DNA from: VXNE01 sp965200505
GTDB lineage: Bacteria; Pseudomonadota; Gammaproteobacteria; Pseudomonadales; Azotimanducaceae
Direction: 5' to 3'
Assembly (NCBI GenBank): GCA_965200505.1
Contig: OZ241343.1
Coordinates: forward strand, 186,001 to 250,000
Length of the DNA stretch: 64,000 bases
Both the position numbers and the translations under genes were made by a program. Below the pieces are notes generated by a model. The model had not been told where the DNA came from, made no database searches, and saw only the letters and a list, made by a program, of their open reading frames with translations. Positions 24,442 through 32,412 of the stretch are shown piece after piece (within the stretch, counting starts at the first letter, position 1; the number at the start of each line of letters is the position of its first letter).

Positions 24442-25068
24442 GTGGCGAAGCTGCCACGAACGCCGGACTTGGCGCGGCTGCGCGATACGGCGCCAAGCCT
24501 CCGTGTTGTTGGCGGCATCCGCCTCCATCGAATCTACGAGCGCGGCGGCAACTTCCCGACGCTGTGGAACGCCTTTCGTCATGTCGGCCCCCTAGCGCGG
24601 TTCGACCACCACCTTGGGCTTGGCGCTGATGCGGCCGAGCCGCGGGGTACGCTGTACGCCGCCACGGACATTCCCACCGCAATTGCGGAGTTCTTTCAAG
24701 CCACCCGACAGATCAACCGTGGGCGCCGACAGCCATGGCTGGTCTCGTTCATGCTCTCCGGCGAAGTGCGCCTGCTGGACCTCACGGATGCGTTTTGTGT
24801 GCGCACTGGCGCGTCAGCCAAGCTGGTTAGCGGCCCATTCGTCCACGCGCAGAACTGGTCGCGGGGCTTCTACGATACCTATGGAGAGGCCCATGGCCTC
24901 TACTATCGATCTTCCATGACGAACCGGCCGGCGGTTGTGCTGTACGAACGGGCGAACCATCCCGCCCTGTTTCCCGCCCATCCCGTCTTCCATCGCGCCT
25001 TGGCGGACCCGGTGCTGCACAGGGCATTGGTGATGGTTGGCGAAGAAATCGGCTATGGCCTCCTCTAG
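24442..25068 (+). CDS. RES-domain toxin (NAD+-degrading)
   Basis: 208 residues, GTG start. The RES fold begins with LHRIYERGGNFPTLWNAFRH, followed by RGTLYAATDIPTAIAEFF. It resembles MbcT and ParT toxins, which phosphorolyse NAD+ or ADP-ribosylate targets. Candidate catalytic residues are the Arg and Tyr of HRIYERG and the Glu of AIAEFF. It is co-transcribed with its antitoxin. Confidence 0.9.
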   Translation: MAKLPRTPDLARLRDTAPSLRVVGGIRLHRIYERGGNFPTLWNAFRHVGPLARFDHHLGLGADAAEPRGTLYAATDIPTAIAEFFQATRQINRGRRQPWLVSFMLSGEVRLLDLTDAFCVRTGASAKLVSGPFVHAQNWSRGFYDTYGEAHGLYYRSSMTNRPAVVLYERANHPALFPAHPVFHRALADPVLHRALVMVGEEIGYGLL

Positions 25069-25306
25069 CGCAATGGGTCGGCACGGCTTGCTTCGCAAGC
25101 ACGCCTCGACTTTGGCCTAGCACGACCTAACGCGCCCTGCTCAAAGCGCGGCCCCCTCCCAGCGATTGGATGAAGTGATGCCCCGGTACCACATGGCGGT
25201 TCAGCCGCTGGCCGTAGGCCGGCGGCAGCACCTTGTATATACGCCAAGGCGGCTTCGACCGTGCTCGGAGTCCTGTCACCACGTCGCCACACGCTCGGCG
25301 CGGGAA

Positions 25307-26470
25307 GTGTTAAGGTGGCCAAAACCGTCACGAAGCAATGGCTTGAGCAAGCAACGGCCGGCGGTCGCCAGCGAAGTGCGGGCGATCATGGATTCGGCGG
25401 TGGATGCCATCGTCACGGCGGACGAGCGAGGCGTGATCCGCTCCTTCAACCCCGCCGCCGAGCGATTGTTCCGCTATTCGCGGCAAGAGGCGATTGGCCA
25501 GCCGATCAGCTTGCTGATGCCGGAGCCCGACCGGTCTCGCCACCAGCAGTACATCGAGCGCTATCTGGCGACCGGGGACGCCCACATCATCGGCATCGGG
25601 CGCGAGGTGGAAGCGCGGCGCAAGGACGGTTCCCAGGTGCCGATCTATCTGGCGGTGAGCGAGTTCCAAGTGGACGGGGAGCGGCGCTTCGCCGGCGTTC
25701 TCCACGACATTTCGGCAGACCTCGAAGTGCGCGAACTGCGTGAACGGCTGGCGCAGGCGCAGGGGGTGAGCGCCCTCGCGGAGACAACCGCCACGCTGGC
25801 CCACGAGCTCAACCAGCCCCTTGCCGCCATCGCCACCTACGCGCAAGCCGCCCGCCTTCAAGCGACTGGCGACGATGCGGAGAAACTGCTCGCCACCTTG
25901 GACAAAGTGGTGGAACAATCGCTGCGCGCAGGGAGCGTGGTCAAGCGCGTTCAGCGTCTGGTGAAGGGCTTCGCCGGCGGCTCGGAGGGCTTCCAAGAGG
26001 CCGACATCCAGGCGCTGCTGGCCGGCGTCGTGGCGCTGGCCCAAACGGACGCACGACGCCAAGGCGTCCGCTTGGTGTTCGAGCGCGGCGCAGCCCTGCC
26101 TGCCGTGCGCTGCGACGCGGTGCAGATTCAGCAGGTCGTCCTCAATCTGATTCGCAACGCCACCGATGCCGTCGCCGCCGTCGGCTGCTCACACGGGGAT
26201 GTGGTTCGCATCCACGCTTGCGCCGTCGACGGGGCCGTGCGCGTCTGCGTCGAGGACAGCGGCGGTGGCGTGGCGGCGGAGTTGGGAGAGGCGGTGTTCG
26301 AGCCGTTCCATACGAACAAGCCAGATGGCATGGGTTTGGGGCTCGCCATTTGCGGCACCATCATCGCCAAGCACGGCGGCAACCTGAGCTTCCACAACAA
26401 CGCTCAGCGTCCGGGCGCCACCTTCCATTTCAGCCTGCCCGTGCTGGACGACGTGCCTGATGACGCCTGA
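25307..26470 (+). CDS. fixL: FixL-like oxygen-sensing histidine kinase with haem PAS domain
   Basis: About 387 residues from the GTG at 25307; a TTG at 25343 and the ATG at 25388 are alternatives. PAS domain at about 25-150: VDAIVTADERGVIRSFNPAA and LMPEPDRSRHQQYI. By alignment with Bradyrhizobium FixL, the haem-ligand His (SRH) and the two heme-pocket Arg (in YIER and IGIGR) are all retained. The kinase part has the H-box TLAHELNQPLAA, the N-box LNLIRNATDAV, EDSGGGV and GMGLGLAI. No membrane helices are visible, so it is soluble. It probably signals low oxygen to FixJ. Confidence 0.9.
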   Translation: MLRWPKPSRSNGLSKQRPAVASEVRAIMDSAVDAIVTADERGVIRSFNPAAERLFRYSRQEAIGQPISLLMPEPDRSRHQQYIERYLATGDAHIIGIGREVEARRKDGSQVPIYLAVSEFQVDGERRFAGVLHDISADLEVRELRERLAQAQGVSALAETTATLAHELNQPLAAIATYAQAARLQATGDDAEKLLATLDKVVEQSLRAGSVVKRVQRLVKGFAGGSEGFQEADIQALLAGVVALAQTDARRQGVRLVFERGAALPAVRCDAVQIQQVVLNLIRNATDAVAAVGCSHGDVVRIHACAVDGAVRVCVEDSGGGVAAELGEAVFEPFHTNKPDGMGLGLAICGTIIAKHGGNLSFHNNAQRPGATFHFSLPVLDDVPDDA

Positions 26471-27107
26471 AGATCCGCCAACCGTTTTCGTCGTGGACGA
26501 TGACGCCGCGCTGCGGGACGCGCTGGCCACGCTGCTTCGAGCCGAAGGCTGGGCTTGCGAGACTTGCCCGGACGCCTCGGCGTTTCTCACCCGGCTCGCC
26601 GATTGGCCGCCGGACGCTTGCGGCTGCGTTGTGTTGGATGTGCGGATGCCGGACGTGAACGGATTCGACGTGCAGGATCAGCTCAACGCCCGCGGCATCG
26701 ACATCCCCATCATCTTCATCACGGGCTACGGCGACATCCCCGCCGCGGTGCGCGCCATGAAGGGCGGCGCCGTCGATTTCCTCACCAAGCCGTTCGATGT
26801 TCAAGCACTGGTGCAACGCATCCGTGCCGCCCTGCATGAAAGCGCCCAACGACGTACGGCACGGTGCGAACTCGACGCGATTCGCAACCGCGTGGCAACG
26901 CTGTCGCCACGGGAAACGCAGGTGTTCGAGCGCGTCGCCGCCGGCCAAGCCAACAAGAGCGTGGCGCTCGACCTAGGCGTGAGCGAGAGAACCGTGGAAA
27001 TCCACCGCCGCCATGTGATGCAGAAGATGGCGGTGCGCAACCTAGCGGACTTGGTGCGTGCGAAACTGGCGCTGGAGGGCGGCTCTCAGAAGCCCGCCAG
27101 CGTGTAA
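26460..27107 (+). CDS. fixJ: FixJ-like two-component response regulator
   Basis: 215 residues. Receiver domain with FVVDDDAALRD (phospho-acceptor pocket), VVLDVRMPD (Asp near residue 60), FITGYGD and DFLTKPF. A LuxR-type helix-turn-helix follows (LSPRETQVFERVAAGQANKSVALDLGVSERTVEIHRR, with the usual E-R-T-V-x-x-H). It overlaps the fixL end by 11 nt, so the pair is co-translated. Targets such as fixK or terminal oxidases are not in this window; norCB lies 3 kb upstream. Confidence 0.93.
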   Translation: MTPEDPPTVFVVDDDAALRDALATLLRAEGWACETCPDASAFLTRLADWPPDACGCVVLDVRMPDVNGFDVQDQLNARGIDIPIIFITGYGDIPAAVRAMKGGAVDFLTKPFDVQALVQRIRAALHESAQRRTARCELDAIRNRVATLSPRETQVFERVAAGQANKSVALDLGVSERTVEIHRRHVMQKMAVRNLADLVRAKLALEGGSQKPASV

Positions 27108-27164
27108 CGCCGCACCGTCTCTGGCACTGCTCACAATTGGGGCAACCACCACGGCCCCACGCCG

Positions 27165-27170
27165 TATACT
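27165..27170 (+). promoter_or_regulatory. -10 element (TATACT) of the ATPase gene at 27179
   Basis: TATACT ends 8 nt before the ATG. No Shine-Dalgarno is visible. This is another candidate leaderless promoter. Confidence 0.45.
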
Positions 27171-27178
27171 GCCGGCCC

Positions 27179-28315
27179 ATGGCCTCAAAGGCACAGCGGG
27201 TTTTCGTGGCGGGCAACGGCGCGGCACCGCCCGCGCTTACTGGACGTGCGGCGGAGCAGGCTGTGCTGTCTCGATGCCTCGCGGACTTGCGCGGTAACGC
27301 CGCGCCACCACACGACGTCGTTCTCGTAGGGCCTCGGGGGAACGGCAAGACCGTGCTGCTGCGTTGGTTCCAACACGCCTGCGCCCAGAGCCAACCGGCC
27401 GTTGATGCGGTGTGGCTCACACCTACCGCCTTGCCCAGTCAAACGGCGCTGTCCGATGCGCTTGCGTCGCGCCGGTGGCTTGCGAAGCTGCTGCCGCGCA
27501 AGGTCGGCATTGCGTCGGTCGGTTCGGCCGAGTGGGCGCCTCTTGACGGCCGCAGCAACTTGGCCGAGGCGTTGACATCGCGGTGCCGCCGGCGCCCATT
27601 GGTGGTGCTGCTCGACGAGGCCCACACGCTGGACCTCGACGTCGGCACCGCGCTGCTGAATGCGAGCCAGCAGGTTCGGGTCGCCGAGGCGCCGTTTCTG
27701 CTCGTGCTCGCCGGGACACCGGGGCTGACAACGCACATGGACGGCATGAACGCCTCGTTCTGGTCGCGCCTGGGCGAAGGGGAGCTCGGCATCGGGCGCC
27801 TCAGCGAGGAGGCCGCCAAACAGGCCCTCATCGAACCCTTGAACGCGCACGGCGTGGCCATCGACGCCGAGGCGCTCGCGTATGTGGTGGCGCAGAGCCA
27901 GTGCTATCCGTACTTCGTTCAGCTATGGGGTGATGCGCTGTGGCAGCGGCATCTGGCGACGGGCGCGGCCACCATGGCGGCGGAACTGGCCGAGGCGGTG
28001 CAGCCGACGGTGGCGGCGCAAGTGGCGAACTACCATCAGCGGCGGTTCGCCGAGTTGGAATCCGAAGGCTTGGTGCCGGCGGCGGCCGCGGTGGCGCGGC
28101 TGTTCGTCCAGCGCGATGCCGACGCGGCCTCCAATCAGGACGTGGACGCCGCGCTCGCAGAGTTCGGCATCAACGATGCCGGCGAACGATACGCCAAGCG
28201 GGAAGCGCTCAACCGCCTGGGCTACGTCTGGCGGCCTCCCAACCAGCAAGCGCCGTTCCGCTGGTATGCTGGCATTCCGTCGTTGATGACGCATGTGCTG
28301 AAAGAGGCTGCGTAG
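27179..28315 (+). CDS. AAA-family ATPase (AAA_16-like), single gene
   Basis: 378 residues. Walker A GPRGNGKTVLL at about residues 46-56, Walker B VVLLDEAHTLD at about 140-150, and a sensor-1-like LVLAGTPGL. The C-terminal part is helical with a winged-helix feel (ALNRLGYVWRPPNQQAPF). This resembles orphan STAND/Cdc6-like ATPases seen singly in bacterial accessory regions. Function is unknown. The next gene starts at its stop codon (TAGTG overlap) but encodes an unrelated secreted hydrolase. Confidence 0.75.
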   Translation: MASKAQRVFVAGNGAAPPALTGRAAEQAVLSRCLADLRGNAAPPHDVVLVGPRGNGKTVLLRWFQHACAQSQPAVDAVWLTPTALPSQTALSDALASRRWLAKLLPRKVGIASVGSAEWAPLDGRSNLAEALTSRCRRRPLVVLLDEAHTLDLDVGTALLNASQQVRVAEAPFLLVLAGTPGLTTHMDGMNASFWSRLGEGELGIGRLSEEAAKQALIEPLNAHGVAIDAEALAYVVAQSQCYPYFVQLWGDALWQRHLATGAATMAAELAEAVQPTVAAQVANYHQRRFAELESEGLVPAAAAVARLFVQRDADAASNQDVDAALAEFGINDAGERYAKREALNRLGYVWRPPNQQAPFRWYAGIPSLMTHVLKEAA

Positions 28316-30132
28316 TGGGCGCAACGGCTTCTAGTTCGCGTCGGTTGCGTTGCGCCGCGGGGCACGGCTTGGCCGTCTTGGCGCTGCTCGCCAGCTTGGC
28401 CTTGCCGGCGGTGGCCGCTGAAGAGGCGGCACCAATGGCTTCCCTGCCCCCCGAGGCAGCTTATGGCCAGTACGCCGTGGGCGTGGCGACAGGCTTCGCG
28501 GTGGATGCCATGGCGCGGCTGGATCCGTGGGGCAGCGTTTACACCGGTGCGGACTACCAAGCCCTGCTGCGCCGCATCGACGCCAGTGGGCAGCACCGCA
28601 CGGTGGTGTTCCAGCTTTGGTACCCGGCGTCCCCCGACGACGATGCGTCCCTCGGCGAGCGGCGGCGCAGCCCCTTGCCGGCGGCCAGCGGACGACGCGC
28701 CAACTACTACGACTTCTTCTTTCGAGACCCGAATGTCGCCGTGCGCCGCATCATCGCCGGCATGGCGGCACCTGAGATCACGCAAGTGCGGCCCGGCGGT
28801 GCGCTGACCGGGTTGCCAGAGGCCGAACAGCAAGCCGCCGGCGCACGCATCGGCGGGCACATCTTGGAGCATCCACAAGGCGCTTGGCAGGACGCCACCG
28901 CGGCGCGAGGCCCGTTTCCAGTGATCGTGCTGGCGCATGGCTTGGGCGGCAACCACGCGATGTGGGGCACCTTCGCGGAGTTCCTGGCCTCGCACGGCTA
29001 TGTGGTGGCGGCGCCCACGTTCGTGAGCGACGGCACACTGCCGCTGGTGTTCCATGACGAAGATTCGCCGTTCCGCAACCAACGCGCGTGGTCGGAAGTG
29101 GAGGCGGCTTACGAGCAGATGTTCGGCGAAGCGAAGGTGGTGCCCTACTTCCACCGGCTGCTGTTCGGCGGGGAGGCCGATGCGACCAAGCGCAAGGCGG
29201 TGCCCGGCGGCGTCGAACGCGCCACCACGATGATGCGCAACCTGTTCCGCCAGCGCGTCGGCGATGTGGCGCTGCTGCTGCGCACCGCGGTGGGCATGGG
29301 TTTGGATGAGCCAAACTGCCGCGTGGCGCTCGCTTCGATGGGTGCGACAAGCGCCGCCCGCCCCACCTCAAACAGCTATCTGTGCGACTTGCTCAATGGC
29401 CGCGTCGATGCTCAGAACATCGGTATGGCGGGCCACTCGTTGGGCGCCATGACAGCGCAACTGGCCGCCAATCACCTGCCGGCTGTTCGGGCCGCGTTCG
29501 GCCTCAACAACTCACCGCCGTTTAGCTGGACGCCGGAGGAGATGATCGGCGGTGGCACCGCCGGCGCCCGCAAACCACTGCTCTTGATGGTGGGCGACGA
29601 AGACGCCTTTGTGCAGAGCATCTTCATCGGGCTATTTACCAACGCGCTGCAAGCGGCGGGCGGCGACCCCAAGCAGGCGTTTCCCTTGGCGGAAGAACGC
29701 GCGGCGCCAGATCGGTTCGCCAATCCACAGCCAGTGGCATTGAGTGGCTGGCAACGCGCCCGCTCGGATCGCATCTTGGTGATCGTGCGCGACGTGGGCC
29801 ACGACACCTTGGTGAACGAGGCCGCCCGCCTGTTTCCGTGGCCGGCCTTCGTGAGCGGCGAGCTGCCCTTCGGGCAAAACCCGGCCCGCACCCGCAAAGC
29901 CACTGGCGAGGCGGCCTTCGCGCCAAACCCGCCGGTCGGCGAACGCTACGACGAACTGGGATGGGCAGTGTACGAGGACGGGCAGGAAGCCTATCTGCCC
30001 CACGTCGTGCGCGATTGGTACGCGCTGGCCTGGTTCAACTGGCACCTCAAGGGCGACGCCGCCGCCCGCGCCCGCCTGACCGCAGACGACCCGTTCGGTG
30101 AGCGCACCCATGCGCGGAAGGCATGGCGCTGA
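28315..30132 (+). CDS. Secreted alpha/beta hydrolase (dienelactone/PAF-acetylhydrolase-like)
   Basis: 605 residues, GTG start on the previous stop codon. A cleavable signal peptide ends near ALPAVAAEE. The alpha/beta hydrolase core has PVIVLAHGLGG (oxyanion strand), the nucleophile elbow GMAGHSLGAMTAQL (Ser) and VRDVGHDTL (late His). The acid may be the Asp in LLMVGDEDAF. An insert of about 200 residues before the elbow forms a large lid. It probably cleaves an ester or lipid outside the cytoplasm; the substrate cannot be told. Confidence 0.85.
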   Translation: MGATASSSRRLRCAAGHGLAVLALLASLALPAVAAEEAAPMASLPPEAAYGQYAVGVATGFAVDAMARLDPWGSVYTGADYQALLRRIDASGQHRTVVFQLWYPASPDDDASLGERRRSPLPAASGRRANYYDFFFRDPNVAVRRIIAGMAAPEITQVRPGGALTGLPEAEQQAAGARIGGHILEHPQGAWQDATAARGPFPVIVLAHGLGGNHAMWGTFAEFLASHGYVVAAPTFVSDGTLPLVFHDEDSPFRNQRAWSEVEAAYEQMFGEAKVVPYFHRLLFGGEADATKRKAVPGGVERATTMMRNLFRQRVGDVALLLRTAVGMGLDEPNCRVALASMGATSAARPTSNSYLCDLLNGRVDAQNIGMAGHSLGAMTAQLAANHLPAVRAAFGLNNSPPFSWTPEEMIGGGTAGARKPLLLMVGDEDAFVQSIFIGLFTNALQAAGGDPKQAFPLAEERAAPDRFANPQPVALSGWQRARSDRILVIVRDVGHDTLVNEAARLFPWPAFVSGELPFGQNPARTRKATGEAAFAPNPPVGERYDELGWAVYEDGQEAYLPHVVRDWYALAWFNWHLKGDAAARARLTADDPFGERTHARKAWR

Positions 30133-30183
30133 GTGGGCGCATGGTACAGTGCGGGCTTCCCATCTACCTCGTGGCGCGGGCCA

Positions 30184-30441
30184 ATGGGTCTCAACATCAA
30201 GAACGAGGAAACGTGCCGCCTGGCTAGTGAGCTGGCGCGGCTTACGGGCACAACCAAAACTGGTGCGATCACGCTGGCGCTGCGTGATCGCTTGGAGCGT
30301 GAATCCAAACGCCGCGGCATGAACGCGCGCTTGCGCGACATGCGGTCCATTGCCGAACGGTGCGCCGCGCTGGCGGGGCCGGGCACTTCTTCGGGCGACC
30401 ACAACGACATGCTCTACGATGAGCGGGGGCTGCCCAAATGA
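30184..30441 (+). CDS. vapB: VapB-type antitoxin (PSK_trans_fac/Rv0623-like)
   Basis: 85 residues. Begins MGLNIKNEETCRLASELARLTGTTKTGAITLALRDRL, the ribbon-helix-helix of the Rv0623-like VapB family. The C-terminus (LYDERGLPK) is the short toxin-wrapping tail typical of these proteins. The following PIN toxin overlaps by 4 nt. Confidence 0.92.
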   Translation: MGLNIKNEETCRLASELARLTGTTKTGAITLALRDRLERESKRRGMNARLRDMRSIAERCAALAGPGTSSGDHNDMLYDERGLPK

Positions 30442-30821
30442 TCGTGGACATGTCCGCGCTGCTCGCAGTGCTCTTCCAAGAGGAAGATGCTCCCCGGTTC
30501 GAGACGCTGATCGCCGCCTCGTCCTGTCGCATGTCCGTAGCGAACGTACTGGAAGCGGCCATGGTTGTGGAAGGCCGCGGTGGGCGGCCCGCTGGCGATG
30601 CGCTCGATGCGTTCCTCGCCTGCGCCGACATTACGGCGATGCCGATCTCCACAGACCAGCTCGACATTGCCCGCGAGGCATGGCGCCGTTACGGCAAGGG
30701 CAATCATCCGGCGGCGTTAAACTTCGGGGACTGTTTCGCGTACGCGCTCGCGAGCACGGAGAACGAACCGCTGCTGTTCAAGGGTGGCGATTTCGCGCAG
30801 ACAGACATCCCGGCGGCGTAA
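30438..30821 (+). CDS. vapC: VapC-type PIN-domain ribonuclease toxin
   Basis: 127 residues. PIN-domain acidic residues are visible: MIVDMSALLAVL (D4), NVLEAAMV (E), and FGDCFAYALA (D) near the end. It degrades RNA unless bound by VapB; ATGA overlap with vapB. Confidence 0.93.
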   Translation: MIVDMSALLAVLFQEEDAPRFETLIAASSCRMSVANVLEAAMVVEGRGGRPAGDALDAFLACADITAMPISTDQLDIAREAWRRYGKGNHPAALNFGDCFAYALASTENEPLLFKGGDFAQTDIPAA

Positions 30822-30932
30822 GTGCCGGGCAGCGCGGCACCTGCAATGGCAAGCGCCGCCGTTCAAACGAGCCCCCAGTGTATCGCCCGCCATTGAAATC
30901 TCGACGAGTTCAAGCCTGCCGAAGCACACGAG

Positions 30933-32105
30933 TCAGCGGCGGCTGTAGTCGTCCAAGCCGAGATCCTTGCCCAAACGCCTTGCGGAGACCGCCCGCACCC
31001 GCTCGCCGAGCGGATAGGACTCGCGTCCGGCATGAACGACGACTGCTTCGTCCAAGCCCAGATCGTCAATGGCAATGCGCACCGAGCGCGTGACCTTCGG
31101 TGCGCTGGTGCGCTTGATCTCGATGCCGGCGCGCTTGGCGCCGCGTACCAAGAGCAGATCCAATTCAGCGCCCCCATGGGTAGCCCAGAAGTGTACTTGA
31201 TCTTCCTGTAAGCCGAGGTGGTCGATGATGGCCTCCACAATCAGCCCTTCCCAAGATCCGCCGGTTTTCGGGTGCGTGTTCAGCGCGTCCATGGTCTCGA
31301 TGCCAAGCAGCGCATGCAGCACGCCGCTGTCGTGCAGATATACCTTCGGCGCCTTCACCTGCCGTTTGGCGATGTTCTCGTGCCAAGGCCGCAACTGCCG
31401 CACGACCAACGCGGCGCTGAGAATGTCCAAGTAGCGCTTCACCGTGGTGTCCGCCACGCCGAAAGAGCGCGCGAACTCCGATGACTGCCAAACTTGGCCA
31501 TGCCAGTGTCCCAACATCGTCCAGAAACGCCGCAGCGCCGGCGCCGGCACGCGCACGCCAAGTTCGGGAAGGTCACGCTCCAGGAACGTCCGCACGAAGC
31601 TATCCAGCCACAGGAATCCGGCCGCGTCATCGTTGGCCAGCCACGCTTCGGGAAAGCCGCCGCGCAACCAACGACGATCCAGCTGGCAGTCCACTTCGTC
31701 CAGCCCAAGCCCACCGAGACGGTAGTAGTGGACGCGGCCGGCGAGCGACTCCGACGACTGCCGGATGAGCGCCGGCGACGCGCTGCCAAGCACGAGAAAG
31801 CGCGCCGGCAAGGGGCGACGGTCGGCCAGAACACGCAGCACGGGAAACAGTTCCGGACGCCGCTGCACTTCGTCGATCACCACGAGGCCGCGCATATCTT
31901 CGAGCACCAGCATGGGGTCATCCAGCAGGCGGTTGAGATCGGCGGGATTCTCCAAGTCCAGCCGCTGTGCCGGGTCGCCGTGCTCGTCGGCCACTTGACG
32001 CGCCAACGTGGTCTTGCCGATCTGTCGAGGCCCCAGGATGGCAACAACCGGGAATGCGCTCAGACGCTGCAAGAGGGCGCGGACATGCGTGACGCGACGA
32101 ATCAT
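30933..32105 (-). CDS. AAA_14 / DUF4143 ATPase
   Basis: 390 residues. Walker A LGPRQIGKTTLAR near residue 24, Walker B VVIDEVQRRPELFPVL, and LVLGSASPAL. The C-terminal DUF4143 domain includes YLHDSGVLHALLGI and the nuclease-like ELDLLLVRGAKRAGIEIKRT (a D...E-x-K pattern). It belongs to a widespread orphan family of unknown function, often linked to mobile or defence regions. It reads towards vapC and lies next to selC. Confidence 0.9.
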   Translation of the reverse strand: MIRRVTHVRALLQRLSAFPVVAILGPRQIGKTTLARQVADEHGDPAQRLDLENPADLNRLLDDPMLVLEDMRGLVVIDEVQRRPELFPVLRVLADRRPLPARFLVLGSASPALIRQSSESLAGRVHYYRLGGLGLDEVDCQLDRRWLRGGFPEAWLANDDAAGFLWLDSFVRTFLERDLPELGVRVPAPALRRFWTMLGHWHGQVWQSSEFARSFGVADTTVKRYLDILSAALVVRQLRPWHENIAKRQVKAPKVYLHDSGVLHALLGIETMDALNTHPKTGGSWEGLIVEAIIDHLGLQEDQVHFWATHGGAELDLLLVRGAKRAGIEIKRTSAPKVTRSVRIAIDDLGLDEAVVVHAGRESYPLGERVRAVSARRLGKDLGLDDYSRR

Positions 32106-32256
32106 GGTGCCAATTTACCATGAAATCTCTGTGGCTACCGCCGGATTTTCATGGTTGACCCTTGGGCAACGTCTGGGCCCAGAAGGGCCGGCTCGCCCGC
32201 TAAACGCAAGGCAGGCACCAACCGCGGGGGACGCCTCCCATGCTAGGATTTCCGGC

Positions 32257-32348
32257 GGAAGAGCATCGTCCCCGGTGGGGCGCGCGGCCTTCAAAGCCGT
32301 TGAGGCGCTCGAAGCGCCTGGTGGGTTCGACTCCTACCTCTTCCGCCA
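32257..32348 (+). tRNA. selC: tRNA-Sec (anticodon UCA)
   Basis: 92 nt including an encoded CCA. It follows E. coli selC closely: GGAAGAG 5' arm, an extended D stem (CCCC/GGGG), a CTTCAAA anticodon loop with TCA at 32291-32293, and a long variable arm with a 7-bp stem (AGGCGCT/AGCGCCT). The T loop is TTCGACT, with G as discriminator base. Acceptor plus T stems add up to 12 bp (7 + 5) rather than the 13 (8 + 5) of E. coli. It is unlinked to selA-selB, which lie 12-15 kb away in this window. Confidence 0.95.
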
Positions 32349-32412
32349 ACGAACCTCATTAAGCCATTGATTTCGCTGCACAACCACAATGCGAATCGCA
32401 CTCGCACAACGA

